Shown in pieces: positions 27,154 through 35,946 of a DNA stretch of 64,000 bases. The notes below the pieces were generated by a model. That model was given only the letters and a program-made list of their open reading frames with translations, searched no databases and was not told the origin of the DNA. The position numbers and the translations under genes are program-made. The DNA comes from Pseudomonadales bacterium (GTDB lineage Bacteria; Pseudomonadota; Gammaproteobacteria; Pseudomonadales; Azotimanducaceae). Where the stretch lies: assembly GCA_041395945.1 (NCBI GenBank), contig JAWKZN010000002.1:936556-1000555 (forward strand), in the 5' to 3' direction. Numbering within the stretch: the stretch's first letter is position 1; each line of letters starts with the position of its first letter.

Positions 27154-28596
27154 GTGACCGCCGTTGTCTGGTACCGCAACGACCTGCGTACAGTGGACAA
27201 TCCCGCATTGTGGGACGCCTGCGAGCAACACCCGGACGGTGTTACCGCCGTTTTTCTGGTCGCCGAGCGCCAGTGGCGCAAACACGATGTCGGCGATGTA
27301 CGGCTCGCCTACCTGCGCGAAACCCTGGCGCAACTCGAAATCGAGCTTAAGCGCCTGAAGATTCCCCTGCGCATCGAAGCAGCACCCACCTTCGCAGACG
27401 CCCCCGGGGTCATGGTGCGCGTATTGCGGGAGACCGGTGCCCGGGCGCTCTACAGCAACGCCGAGTATCCATACAACGAAATGCGGCGTGACGCTGCCGT
27501 GGCGCGCGCCTGCGCAGACAGCGGCGTGCGCTTCGAGCAGCGTCACGGCGGACTGATCCTGCCGCCGGGCTCTGTGCTGACCGCCGCCGGATCACCCTAC
27601 ACCGTGTTCACACCCTTCAAGCGGCGCTGGCTCGAGACTCTGACACCGGACGACTACACGCCGCTGCCCGCACCGCGCACCACACCGCAGCGCAAGACCA
27701 ACACCCAGCCACCTGCAGGCACTGCGCGTGCCGCCGCGCTGGCAACCCTGCCCGTGCTCCCGGCGGACCCGGACTGGCCGGCAGGGGAGGTCGCCGCCCG
27801 GCAAAGGCTCACCGAGTTCCTCGACACCCGGATCACCGGCTACGCGTCGAACCGGGATTTTCCCCATCAGCACGCGACTTCCCGTCTGTCCGCCCACCTG
27901 GCCATCGGCAGTCTGTCCGCGCGCAGCGCGCTCGCGGCTGCAAGGGAGCGCAACGGCGGGCGCCTGAATGCAAAACCCGGTCCCTTTCCCGGCATCGATA
28001 CCTGGATCAGCGAGCTGATCTGGCGCGAATTCTATCGCCACGTGGTTGCCCTGTTTCCCCATGTGAGCAGGGGCCAGGCATTTCACCGGGAGTTCGATCG
28101 ACTGCAGTGGCGTCAGGACCCGGGCACCCTGGATGCCTGGAAAGCGGGCGCGACCGGCTATCCGCTGGTCGACGCGGCCATGCGTCAGCTTGCGCAAACC
28201 GGCTTCATGCACAATCGGCTGCGAATGGTCAGCGCCATGTTCCTTTCCAAACATCTGCTCATCGACTGGCGCGAGGGAGAACGCCATTTCATGCAGCATC
28301 TGCGCGATGGCGACTTTGCCTCGAACAACGGCGGCTGGCAGTGGAGCGCATCCACCGGAACAGACGCGGCCCCTTACTTCCGCATTTTCAATCCGGGCAG
28401 TCAGATGAAGAAGTTCGATCCGGACGGCAGCTTCGTACGCCGCTTCGTGCCCGAGTCCCTGGCACCGGCGGACGGATTGTTCGCCGATTCCGACGCGGCA
28501 TCTGCCGCGGCGAATGCCGGGCCCTATCCGGCACCCATCGTCGACCACCGTTTTGCACGACAGCGCGCGCTGGACTTCTTCAAATCGAAGCCCTGA
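27154..28596 (+). CDS. phrB: Deoxyribodipyrimidine photolyase, class I CPD type
   Basis: 480 residues. Starts MTAVVWYRNDLRTVDN, the antenna domain. The catalytic FAD domain includes TWISELIWREFYRHV, HNRLRMVSAMFLSKHLL and NNGGWQWSASTGTDAAPYF. It repairs UV-induced cyclobutane pyrimidine dimers using light. GTG 27154 is chosen because the family starts immediately before the first beta strand; GTG 27106 is in frame upstream. The frame stays open far upstream, antisense to polB, and that extension is not coding. Confidence 0.93.
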   Translation: MTAVVWYRNDLRTVDNPALWDACEQHPDGVTAVFLVAERQWRKHDVGDVRLAYLRETLAQLEIELKRLKIPLRIEAAPTFADAPGVMVRVLRETGARALYSNAEYPYNEMRRDAAVARACADSGVRFEQRHGGLILPPGSVLTAAGSPYTVFTPFKRRWLETLTPDDYTPLPAPRTTPQRKTNTQPPAGTARAAALATLPVLPADPDWPAGEVAARQRLTEFLDTRITGYASNRDFPHQHATSRLSAHLAIGSLSARSALAAARERNGGRLNAKPGPFPGIDTWISELIWREFYRHVVALFPHVSRGQAFHREFDRLQWRQDPGTLDAWKAGATGYPLVDAAMRQLAQTGFMHNRLRMVSAMFLSKHLLIDWREGERHFMQHLRDGDFASNNGGWQWSASTGTDAAPYFRIFNPGSQMKKFDPDGSFVRRFVPESLAPADGLFADSDAASAAANAGPYPAPIVDHRFARQRALDFFKSKP

Positions 28597-28617
28597 GTAT
28601 CCCCGTGGGCTGACCGA

Positions 28618-28998
28618 TCAGTCACCCGAATCCCTCTCGGAAAAGCACAGCACGTACCCGTCGAGATCGAGTACGTAGAAGTCCTCCGCGCCCCAGGGCT
28701 GCCGCGTCACGGCCCGAAGTATGGAAGCGCCGCGAGCCTGCAGCTCCGTATACAGCCCCTTCACATCCTCGACTTCGATGAAGGCGTCCACATGGTCGTT
28801 GTCCAGTACGTGCGCTCTGGCGCCTGGCAGTTTGTCCGCGCCTTTGAGATGAATCTCCACCCCATCGCGCTCGACGCTTCCGTAGAAGCCGCCGTAGTCG
28901 ATCTTTCTGCTGAAGCCCAGACACTGCTCGTAGTGCGCGATGGCGGCATTCAGATCGGCAACCAGCAGCTGCGGAGAGACAGATTTCAGATTGACCAT
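28618..28998 (-). CDS. VOC/glyoxalase-fold protein
   Basis: 126 residues, one beta-alpha-beta-beta-beta module repeated. Starts MVNLKSVSPQLLVADLNAAI and ends with FYVLDLDGYVLCF. Metal-ligand positions (His/Glu) are partly present (IHLKG, VLCFSE). Members range from bleomycin-binding to dioxygenase-like; the substrate cannot be assigned. Converges on phrB. Confidence 0.82.
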   Translation of the reverse strand: MVNLKSVSPQLLVADLNAAIAHYEQCLGFSRKIDYGGFYGSVERDGVEIHLKGADKLPGARAHVLDNDHVDAFIEVEDVKGLYTELQARGASILRAVTRQPWGAEDFYVLDLDGYVLCFSERDSGD

Positions 28999-29181
28999 GT
29001 TCGCTCGATCTCCCGTTGCAGACCCGGTTCGGCGTGCATCCCGAGTTGCGAACCGTTCAGGAAACTTCGGTGAAGTGCTCCACGATGGGAAACGGATCAT
29101 AAAAGTGATGCAGCAGCGCCTTCCACTCCTGCTATCGAGGTGACCGCCATTCGGGTGAAAGGATATCTGCCGCGCACTGTC

Positions 29182-29559
29182 TCAAGTCTGCTTCGGCACT
29201 TTGTTGTAGCCCCTGTCACCGAAAGGGGACAGTTTCTCCACCCAGAGGGCTTCGAGTACGTCCAGATCTTCCCCAGGGTCGTAGCCAGGATCTTTCAGCG
29301 GCTCCAGCAGATCCAGAATCTCGAACTCGAAGGCGTCCGCTCCCCATTCATTCCAGTCGGACTGCAGTGCCTCATTGCGGTCACTGTTGGTTTTCAGATC
29401 CATGCGGTGGCGGTTGAAGCGCGCGCGGATGTCCCGGCTCGCGGCAACCAGACATCGGCCATTACGGGTATTGCGTACGCAGTACACGCCCATGTCTTTC
29501 GGCGTACGCCGGTATTCGTCGATCAGCGCCTTTCTGTCTGCTTTGGATTGTTCGGTCAC
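29182..29559 (-). CDS. GIY-YIG nuclease-family protein
   Basis: 125 residues. The motif is MGVYCVRNTRNGRCLVAAS (GVY...CLV in place of GIY...YIG), followed by RFNRHRMDLKTN (catalytic Arg region) and a Glu in EALWVEKL. The Tyr of the second half-motif is altered, so activity is uncertain. Stand-alone small members are common and of unknown role. Confidence 0.72.
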   Translation of the reverse strand: MTEQSKADRKALIDEYRRTPKDMGVYCVRNTRNGRCLVAASRDIRARFNRHRMDLKTNSDRNEALQSDWNEWGADAFEFEILDLLEPLKDPGYDPGEDLDVLEALWVEKLSPFGDRGYNKVPKQT

Positions 29560-29648
29560 CGGCCGTTCTCTCTTTCAATCACCTGCAACTACCTCAATTG
29601 TCCACTGGCACATAACCGCTTATCGATTGTCCGGCCGCAAAAACCCAT

Positions 29649-30059
29649 CTACCCACGGATTCTGGCGAGTCCAGCGGGTAACAACACCAGCAGACCGATC
29701 ATCAGATAGTAGATCGTGCCGGTCAGCGGATCCCGCTCGAAAAGTATTTCCCGCAGAGACAGTTCACGCAACCACAGTCCCACCAGCACATCGAACACCA
29801 GCACGCCCAGTGCCGCGATCCCACCCACGATAAGGAGTAGTGAAGTCCGCTGCGGACAGCGCTGCACGACAATGCGGGCGGCAAGCACCATCACCACCAG
29901 CATCACCGGAAACTCCACCAGCTCTGCCGATCGCTCGCCAATCCAGGGCGCCAGCCACAAGGTACGCAGCACGCCCAGCAGAAACCCGGCAAGGAAGACG
30001 GTACTGAAATAGAGCAGACCCAGCCGCAGCGTCTGCAGCAGAGCGGATGGCTCACCCAA
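29649..30059 (-). CDS. Small integral membrane protein
   Basis: About 136 residues with four hydrophobic segments, ending LLPAGLARIRG. Translation probably starts at TTG 30059, overlapping the end of the preceding acetyltransferase gene. The frame is open further upstream but that part is antisense-like and Arg/Pro-rich. No family recognised. Confidence 0.55.
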   Translation of the reverse strand: MGEPSALLQTLRLGLLYFSTVFLAGFLLGVLRTLWLAPWIGERSAELVEFPVMLVVMVLAARIVVQRCPQRTSLLLIVGGIAALGVLVFDVLVGLWLRELSLREILFERDPLTGTIYYLMIGLLVLLPAGLARIRG

Positions 30060-31254
30060 TGCGCATCTCCCAGCCGAACTCGACCATCTGCAGCCGCGTG
30101 GCGACCGCCCGGGAAGCCGCGTTGTCCCAGGTTGTGCTGTACAGCGCCAGGGCACCTGCAGCCTGCACCCTTGCCGCCCAGGCCGCCACCGCATTGACGC
30201 CGTGACCGCGGCGGCGGAAAGCGGGCAGGGTCTCCACCCCGGCGGCGTGGGCCGTCTGCGTTATCCGCACACTGGCACAGACCGAGACCGCCTGGTCGTC
30301 GTCAAGACTGACGACAAAGGGCTGCTGATGAGCAACGTCCGGGACCCAGGCTTCCAGACCATCGCGCAACAGTCCCTGCTGCGCTGCGGTGACCGCTCTG
30401 GTCTGATAGCGACCCGATAGCGGATGCGTGAAGTTTTTCCTGCACACAAAAGTCGGTCCCGAAACTGTCTCACCGGCAACGCCCAGATCCGCGAGCAGCC
30501 GGACCATCTCAGCCCGCTGGTTTGCCGTTTCCACAGCGGAAGCGGAATCCGTCCAGCGCCAGCTCCGCAGGGCGGCTTCGAGCGCCGCACTCTGATCAAT
30601 CGGCAGGTCGCTGCGCAAACGCCAGCTCCAGGAATTCGCCGTACGCCCCATCCAGAACAGGGGAGCAGGCCGTTTCAGCCAGTCGTTGATGCACAGCATG
30701 CGGTCTCTGGCGTTGTGTTCGTACATCGCCGCGACGTGGGCGTGCATGAGCGTCTCCGCGTCAAGATGCCGGACCATACCAATGCGCCGGGTCATACCGA
30801 GCGCCCGCTCATGGCGCAGCGCGGCATCCACGTGGGGATAGGTCAACTCCCCCGTGATGTCTTCAAACCCTGCGCTTCGATAGAAGGGTGCGTTCCAGGG
30901 GATGTCCGCAAACGTCGTCAGTGTGACAGCACGCATGCTGCCCGCGGCAGCGGCATGGATCACATCCTCCAGCAGCCCGCGACCGATGCCCCGGCGACCC
31001 TGATCCGGGTGTACCGAAAGCTGCTGCAGATGCAGCACATCCTCGTGTGCGATACCCCAGAGATAGCCGACCACCGATCCGCTCACCTCAGCCACCCGCA
31101 GCCATCCCTGTTCGAGGGATGGCAGATAGGCGCTGTCCGGCACATCAGCTGCGACATCCGGCAGTCGCCCCGCCGGAAACATCTGATCCGCCACTGCGTC
31201 GATCGGATCGAAGGCGCCCAGGTCAGCCCGCTTCGCCATGCGTACAAGGAACAT
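30052..31254 (-). CDS. Tandem GNAT acetyltransferase fusion
   Basis: 400 residues with two acetyl-CoA-binding folds. The first (about 1-160) has the pyrophosphate loop VHPDQGRRGIGRGLL; the second (about 170-400) has LPAFRRRGHGVNAVAAW near its C-terminus and YSTTWDNAASRAVATRL. Each part looks like a complete, separately occurring GNAT protein. Probably an N-acetyltransferase of small molecules; substrates unknown. The HAD gene overlaps its start by 1 bp. Confidence 0.78.
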   Translation of the reverse strand: MFLVRMAKRADLGAFDPIDAVADQMFPAGRLPDVAADVPDSAYLPSLEQGWLRVAEVSGSVVGYLWGIAHEDVLHLQQLSVHPDQGRRGIGRGLLEDVIHAAAAGSMRAVTLTTFADIPWNAPFYRSAGFEDITGELTYPHVDAALRHERALGMTRRIGMVRHLDAETLMHAHVAAMYEHNARDRMLCINDWLKRPAPLFWMGRTANSWSWRLRSDLPIDQSAALEAALRSWRWTDSASAVETANQRAEMVRLLADLGVAGETVSGPTFVCRKNFTHPLSGRYQTRAVTAAQQGLLRDGLEAWVPDVAHQQPFVVSLDDDQAVSVCASVRITQTAHAAGVETLPAFRRRGHGVNAVAAWAARVQAAGALALYSTTWDNAASRAVATRLQMVEFGWEMRIG

Positions 31255-31871
31255 CAGCGCAACTGAACGCCGTAGCTGTGCAGAATGTCCCGCAGGGCCG
31301 TGTGACCCTGATCGAGGGAAAATACCTCCGCAGACAGACCCGCTGACCGGGCACTGTGAACATTCGCGGGGCTGTCATCGATAAACAGGGCGGCTTCCGG
31401 CGGACAGTCGAGTATGGCGAGCGCCTTTGCGAAGTAACTCACGTCGGGTTTCGCAGCACCCAGGCCGCAGGAATAGCACTGCGCGTCGAAACGGCTGGCG
31501 TAGCCCAGCGCCCAGGACATGTGCGCCGCCCGGTGGGTCTGCTGGTTAGTCGCCAGCGCAACCCGCCAGCCGTTCCGGCGCAGCCTGTCCACCAGCGCCA
31601 GCATCTCCTCGCTGACTTCGATCTGGGTCCAGACTGCCAGGGCTTCTTCCAGGGAAGTTCGACTCCCCCAGCGATCGAGCACCGCTTCGAGGGCCGTTGC
31701 GAAGTCCTGATCACCTGTGAGACAGGGTCGCTCGGCTGCGAAAACGGCCGCGAGGAATTCCTCCCGTCGCACTTCATCACCGCACAGCGCGCCGAGATTT
31801 TCCCGCCAGCCCGGGGCTGGTTTCTGAATCACACCGTCTGCATCCAGCAGCAGCGTAGTGATACCGCTCAT
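31254..31871 (-). CDS. HAD-superfamily hydrolase
   Basis: 205 residues. HAD motif I LLLDADGVIQ (nucleophile Asp), motif II LATNQQ, motif III Lys in GAAKPDVSYF, and motif IV FIDDSPANV are all present, with an alpha-helical cap as in subfamily IA. Expected to be a phosphatase or dehalogenase-like hydrolase; substrate unknown. Overlaps the GNAT fusion start. Confidence 0.88.
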   Translation of the reverse strand: MSGITTLLLDADGVIQKPAPGWRENLGALCGDEVRREEFLAAVFAAERPCLTGDQDFATALEAVLDRWGSRTSLEEALAVWTQIEVSEEMLALVDRLRRNGWRVALATNQQTHRAAHMSWALGYASRFDAQCYSCGLGAAKPDVSYFAKALAILDCPPEAALFIDDSPANVHSARSAGLSAEVFSLDQGHTALRDILHSYGVQLR

Positions 31872-31892
31872 CGTCCAGCCTCCGCGTCTGCT

Positions 31893-32267
31893 TCAGGCAT
31901 CCTGCACACAGAATTCGTTGCCTTCCGGATCCAGCAGCACGCTGTAAGTTTCATGAACGTCCCGCACCGAAGCGCCCAGTGCACACAGTCGATCAACTTC
32001 TTCCCTGCGATGCTCTGCGCGAAGATCGAGATGCAGTCGGTTTCTCGTCGTCTTCCTGCGATCGGTCAGCTGAAAAAAGAGCGTCGGTCCTGGTTCGTCC
32101 ACGGCAACCGTTGGATCAGTTTCCGGGGTATGGCCAAGGGCGGCCAGCCTGTGGATTTCCGCAACATCGTAAGCGCGCACCCTATAGCCTTCCAGCGCCT
32201 GTGCCCAGAATCGGGCGCGTCGGGCTGGCTGCAGACTGTCGAATACGATTTCAGCAAGTCTCGCCAT
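31893..32267 (-). CDS. Glyoxalase-like (VOC) protein
   Basis: 124 residues: MARLAEIVFDSLQPARRARFW, a ligand position in HLDLRAEHR, and VLLDPEGNEFCVQDA at the C-terminus, the pattern of the small actinobacterial-type glyoxalase-like domain. No substrate known. Part of the minus-strand run. Confidence 0.85.
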   Translation of the reverse strand: MARLAEIVFDSLQPARRARFWAQALEGYRVRAYDVAEIHRLAALGHTPETDPTVAVDEPGPTLFFQLTDRRKTTRNRLHLDLRAEHRREEVDRLCALGASVRDVHETYSVLLDPEGNEFCVQDA

Positions 32268-32294
32268 GTTTCTCCCTCCCTGCCGCGAGCGCTC

Positions 32295-32843
32295 CTAGAC
32301 TGCTGCCACAGTACGGACTTCGATGGTCCGTCTCGGGTGTGCCAGATTCGCCAGCACCCGATTGTGATGATCGATGATCTGGGCGGCTTTCAGGTGCGCA
32401 TCGCCCGTGGTGTGGGCGTCGCTGAGCAATGTCACCGCATAGTTTCTGCTCAGTGCAGCCCGGCAGGTCGCGTCCACACAATACTCAGTCATCAGCCCGC
32501 TCACCAGCACACGCTCAATACCAAACGTACGCAGGGTGTCATCCAGACCGGTATCGAAAAAAGCATCGGAGGCAGTCTTCTGCACGACCGCATCTTCCGG
32601 CGATCGTTCGAGTCCTGGATGCAGAACCCAGCCTGGCTCCCCCGCCCGCATAGGCTCGAAGGAAGCATGATTGTGCTGGATAAAGATCACCCGTCCGCCG
32701 TGAGCGCGGACCTTGCCGATTGCCTGATTGATCCGTTCCAACACCAGGGGTTCCTGGAACGCACCCGAAATCAGCCCGACCTGCACATCGATCACCAGCA
32801 GGGCATCGGTTGCACAGAGTGCGCGGGATGAATTATCGCTCAT
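32295..32843 (-). CDS. Cysteine hydrolase, isochorismatase family
   Basis: 182 residues. The catalytic triad is visible: Asp in LLVIDVQVG, Lys in QKTASDAFF, Cys in MTEYCVDATCR. Members hydrolyse isochorismate, nicotinamide or N-carbamoyl amides; the physiological substrate is not evident. ATG 32843 overlaps the cupin/P-loop gene by 11 bp. Confidence 0.88.
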   Translation of the reverse strand: MSDNSSRALCATDALLVIDVQVGLISGAFQEPLVLERINQAIGKVRAHGGRVIFIQHNHASFEPMRAGEPGWVLHPGLERSPEDAVVQKTASDAFFDTGLDDTLRTFGIERVLVSGLMTEYCVDATCRAALSRNYAVTLLSDAHTTGDAHLKAAQIIDHHNRVLANLAHPRRTIEVRTVAAV

Positions 32844-33630
32844 CGGGTGGATTCCGATAACGGGCCTTGCTGCCTGTGAACGCGTCGAAGAGTTGTTTAT
32901 GTGCTTCCCATGAAAAGGTGTCACTCCGATCCCTATACTGACCGATCCAGTCAACCAGCATTCCGAGATTCGCATCCTGTGCCGCCTTGTTCGGATATTT
33001 GTGTGGCTCCCAGGGTCTGTTCCGGGCATTGCGCACACACTCCGTTTCCGGCAGATCCAGGAAGATCATTCGATCAGTTTCAGTGGTGACTAATTCGAGC
33101 AGGTCTGTGTAGCAGCCTTCGATCACCCAGCGTGGCTGCTGATTCAGAAATTCCGCAATTCTGGCCTGGGAATGTTCACGGGGTGCGCGAGTCGGTGTGT
33201 CGCCCGGCAGCCAGGCCAGGGTGTCGAGATCGAGGTGCGCCAGATCGTGAGTCGCGGCAAGGGTCCGGGCCAGGGTGGATTTCCCCGAGCCGGAATTGCC
33301 GAAGATCATCACCCGGCTCTGCACAGAGGGCTGAGGATCCTGCCGGGCAACGTCCCGGTAAAAGGTCACGACCTCCTCATAGACCTCATCGCCGAGGTTT
33401 CTGGCCTGATGGACCCGCGATTCGGGCGCGTCCCAATCCGCAAGCCCGGGGTGCACGGGCACGCTGATCTGTTCGCCACTGTCCTGAAACCGGATACCCA
33501 GCATCGATCCCCGTACGACCACGGTGAATCGGTGGCAGTGGTCCCGATGCCAGAACATCGACTCGTCCGCTTCCAGCGTCATCCTCCGAATGATCAGGTC
33601 GGCTCTGTCGGTGAGGGTCTCAATCTGCAT
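32833..33630 (-). CDS. Cupin-P-loop NTPase fusion
   Basis: 265 residues. About the first 100 form a small cupin barrel (HRDHCHRFTVVVRGSMLGI, with a His-rich metal site). The rest is an adenylate-kinase/topology-modulation-like P-loop protein with Walker A FGNSGSGKSTLA, DLDTLAWLPG and WVIEGCYTDL. The P-loop half alone is common as a small stand-alone NTPase; the cupin fusion is unusual. It may phosphorylate a small molecule sensed by the cupin; this is speculation. ATG 33630 is preferred to GTG 33639. Confidence 0.8.
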   Translation of the reverse strand: MQIETLTDRADLIIRRMTLEADESMFWHRDHCHRFTVVVRGSMLGIRFQDSGEQISVPVHPGLADWDAPESRVHQARNLGDEVYEEVVTFYRDVARQDPQPSVQSRVMIFGNSGSGKSTLARTLAATHDLAHLDLDTLAWLPGDTPTRAPREHSQARIAEFLNQQPRWVIEGCYTDLLELVTTETDRMIFLDLPETECVRNARNRPWEPHKYPNKAAQDANLGMLVDWIGQYRDRSDTFSWEAHKQLFDAFTGSKARYRNPPDER

Positions 33631-33639
33631 GAGCGCCAC

Positions 33640-33843
33640 TCAATAGCGGAAGAAATAGCAGCCCAGAATCGCTGCGAGTCCCAGAAACATCAGTGGCCCG
33701 GCGCTATCGAAAAAATAGGGCGCCCCCATCAGAACCAGCCCGGCTCCGAAAGGCACCATTCGCTTCTGCCGCCGACCATACACCAGCATGCCGAGGCCGA
33801 TGGCGCCGAACAGCACACTCAGGATCAGCCAGGCTTCATCCAT
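33640..33843 (-). CDS. Small two-helix membrane protein
   Basis: 67 residues with hydrophobic segments separated by GRRQKRMVPFG, ending GCYFFRY. Resembles unnamed short membrane proteins often next to RDD or cytochrome genes. It overlaps the RDD gene by 8 bp, suggesting joint translation. Confidence 0.6.
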   Translation of the reverse strand: MDEAWLILSVLFGAIGLGMLVYGRRQKRMVPFGAGLVLMGAPYFFDSAGPLMFLGLAAILGCYFFRY

Positions 33844-34291
33844 TCGGGGACCTCACCACCAGTGTGCCGGCCAGTTTGTCGTGCCAGCTCTGTTTCCGCG
33901 GATCCCAGGCGATCCAGAGAAAGCCGAGGCCGAGCGCGAGAATCGACGGAATGTAGGCAAAGTAACGAATGACCATCTGCTTTGTTGACAGCGCACCGAG
34001 GGTGTCCGCGTCCACAATGCGTGCACCGAAAATCATTTTTCCCGGGGTGGCAGAACGATACTTCCAGAACAGCAGCGTGGCAGCGATCGGCAGCAGATAG
34101 TTGAAAACCACGTCCCAGGTGCCGCCGGCACCCTCACCTCCGAGGAAATATTCCGAGCCATAGATGAAATACATCGCCGGAAAAATGATCATCAGAAACA
34201 GGACGGAATCAATCAGCGTGGCCACAAGTCGTACCCAGAACCCGACGTATCGGACACCGAGGTCAGCCTCGGCAGGCGCAGGGCCGCTCAT
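33836..34291 (-). CDS. RDD-family membrane protein
   Basis: 151 residues with three to four hydrophobic helices. RDD signature elements are FWVRLVATLIDSVLF (conserved Arg and Asp) and SATPGKMIFGARIVD, ending DPRKQSWHDKLAGTLVV. Some RDD proteins act in Na+/H+ exchange, most are uncharacterised. Start overlaps the glyoxalase-like gene stop (ATGA). Confidence 0.85.
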   Translation of the reverse strand: MSGPAPAEADLGVRYVGFWVRLVATLIDSVLFLMIIFPAMYFIYGSEYFLGGEGAGGTWDVVFNYLLPIAATLLFWKYRSATPGKMIFGARIVDADTLGALSTKQMVIRYFAYIPSILALGLGFLWIAWDPRKQSWHDKLAGTLVVRSPNG

Positions 34292-34656
34292 CTGCGCTCC
34301 TCCATCAGGGCCAGCATATGTCCGTCCGGATCCTTGAAAAACGTCATCCACAACTCATGATCGGGCATCTTCGCGATGCAGTGTGGCTCGTCGAGAAACT
34401 CGACCGCCCGGGACTTCAGATCCGCAACACTGGCTTCGATGTCATCCACTTTGAAATAGTGACACACACCACCCGCGGCCTCGACAGGTCGGTCGCCCCC
34501 TTCGAGCATCAACCGCACCCCGGCGCAATCAAAGAACACAAGACTGCCGAAGCGGTACAGTTCCCGCAGACCCAGAGCACCACCGTAGAACTGCCCGGAG
34601 CGGTCGGCATCTTTAACCGGCAGGGCAATCTGACCCAGTTCACCCAGTGCCATCAT
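34288..34656 (-). CDS. VOC/glyoxalase-fold protein
   Basis: 122 residues starting MMALGELGQIALPVKDADRS, with HYFKVDDIEASVADL and the terminal FFKDPDGHMLALME metal-binding strand. This is the pattern of single-module glyoxalase/dioxygenase-superfamily proteins. Substrate unknown. Coupled by ATGA to the RDD gene. Confidence 0.87.
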   Translation of the reverse strand: MMALGELGQIALPVKDADRSGQFYGGALGLRELYRFGSLVFFDCAGVRLMLEGGDRPVEAAGGVCHYFKVDDIEASVADLKSRAVEFLDEPHCIAKMPDHELWMTFFKDPDGHMLALMEERR

Positions 34657-34683
34657 TCATCTCCTGTCTGTCTTGCTCAACGC

Positions 34684-35070
34684 TCAGGGTTCGTAACCCA
34701 GGCAGTAGGCGACGAGCTTATTGCCATCAAGATCCCGGAAGTAACCTCCGTAGAATCCCATGCTGGAGCCCCTGTCGTGGGGATGGCCTTCATCCGTCGC
34801 ACCAAGACTGAGCGCTTTTGCGTAGATCCTTTCCACATTGGCAGGGGTCTCCACATCCAGGGCGATCATAACTCCGTTGCCCACGCTCGCCGGCCGTTCA
34901 TCGAATGGTGTGATCACCGAGAACATGGTCTGCCCCGGTGCATGGCCCCAGCCGAGCATGCGTTCATCGGTCATCAGCCGGCGCGCGCCGAGCTCGGTGA
35001 ACAGCGCGTCGTAAAAACGCCCGGCGCGCTCCAGGTCGTTGGTACCCAGTGTGAGATAGCCGATTTTCAT
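34684..35070 (-). CDS. VOC/glyoxalase-fold protein
   Basis: 128 residues starting MKIGYLTLGTNDLERAGRFY, ending GYFRDLDGNKLVAYCLG. Similar to the widespread YlbA-like glyoxalase/bleomycin-resistance family; function unknown. ATG 35070 begins the first beta strand exactly. Confidence 0.87.
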   Translation of the reverse strand: MKIGYLTLGTNDLERAGRFYDALFTELGARRLMTDERMLGWGHAPGQTMFSVITPFDERPASVGNGVMIALDVETPANVERIYAKALSLGATDEGHPHDRGSSMGFYGGYFRDLDGNKLVAYCLGYEP

Positions 35071-35111
35071 AGTCGTATCCTGGTTCATCCGCGACTTGAG
35101 GGGGAAGGGAT

Positions 35112-35228
35112 TCATCGTCTCGGCGGAAAGTACCACCAGGTTGCGAGCACCGACAGTGCAAAGAGACTGTAAGCCATCGTGAATACCCAGGCCGGAGCCG
35201 GATCAGCCAGTAGAATTTGTGTTCTCAT
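35112..35228 (-). CDS. Possible 38-residue single-helix membrane protein
   Basis: ATG 35228 lies inside the 3' end of the methyltransferase gene in another frame. The product begins MRTQILLADPAPAWVF, has one hydrophobic segment (about residues 14-31) and ends WWYFPPRR. It fills the gap before the next gene. No clear Shine-Dalgarno, so expression is uncertain; it could also be the remnant of a longer membrane protein. Confidence 0.35.
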   Translation of the reverse strand: MRTQILLADPAPAWVFTMAYSLFALSVLATWWYFPPRR

Positions 35229-35946
35229 AAAGAGACACATGCATACGGCTGTTTGCAGTGAACGGCGACCGGTCCCAGCCACCCCACCGGTTCTTCAGAC
35301 GCAAGCCTGCAAGCTGTGCCATCAGATCGATTTCGGCAGGCCAGGCATAACGTATCGGCAGTGGACGCATCTCCATGCCCTGGGCACTGACCCTGACCCG
35401 CTGATACTGCACGGTCTGAGCGACCGGATCATGGATGGCGGCTTCAAGGGTTACCGAATCCCTGTCGACGTAGCGGGTACGAATGCTCTGCCCCTCGGTA
35501 AACAGTCCAACTTCCGGAACCAGTGTCTCCACCAGGAACCGGCCGTTGTCTGTCAGTCTACGCGCGACATTCTGAAAGCAGCGCACCTGATCCGCCTGGG
35601 AGGTGAGGTTGAACAGGGTATTGAAAACCAGAAAGACGAAGTCGAAGGAACCTTCAATATCCACATCCGCGAAATCGCCGACTGCCACCGGGATCGATTC
35701 TCCACCCGGTTTTTCCCGAAGTTTCGCGATCATCTCCGGTGAGGCGTCGATGCCCTGCACAGGCAGACCACGCAACGCGAGCGGCAGCGCGATCCGGCCG
35801 GTACCGATGGCGAGTTCCAGGGTCCTGCCCATCCCGGCCAGATCCCACAGACAGGCCACAGCTTCGTCGGTCGTGCCGGGATCATGCTCCTGGTCATAAC
35901 CTTCGGCATAGATCTCACCGAAACTGGCCGGGCCGAAGTCCTTCAC
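35203..35946 (-). CDS. Class I SAM-dependent methyltransferase
   Basis: 247 residues. Motif I LELAIGTGRIALPLA, acidic ribose contact VQGIDASPEM, post-motif FVFLVFNTLFNL. Substrate unknown. GTG 35946 starts VKDFGPASFGEIYAEGYD, the normal N-terminus of this subfamily, and overlaps the DUF1801 gene stop by 4 bp. Confidence 0.85.
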   Translation of the reverse strand: MKDFGPASFGEIYAEGYDQEHDPGTTDEAVACLWDLAGMGRTLELAIGTGRIALPLALRGLPVQGIDASPEMIAKLREKPGGESIPVAVGDFADVDIEGSFDFVFLVFNTLFNLTSQADQVRCFQNVARRLTDNGRFLVETLVPEVGLFTEGQSIRTRYVDRDSVTLEAAIHDPVAQTVQYQRVRVSAQGMEMRPLPIRYAWPAEIDLMAQLAGLRLKNRWGGWDRSPFTANSRMHVSLYENTNSTG

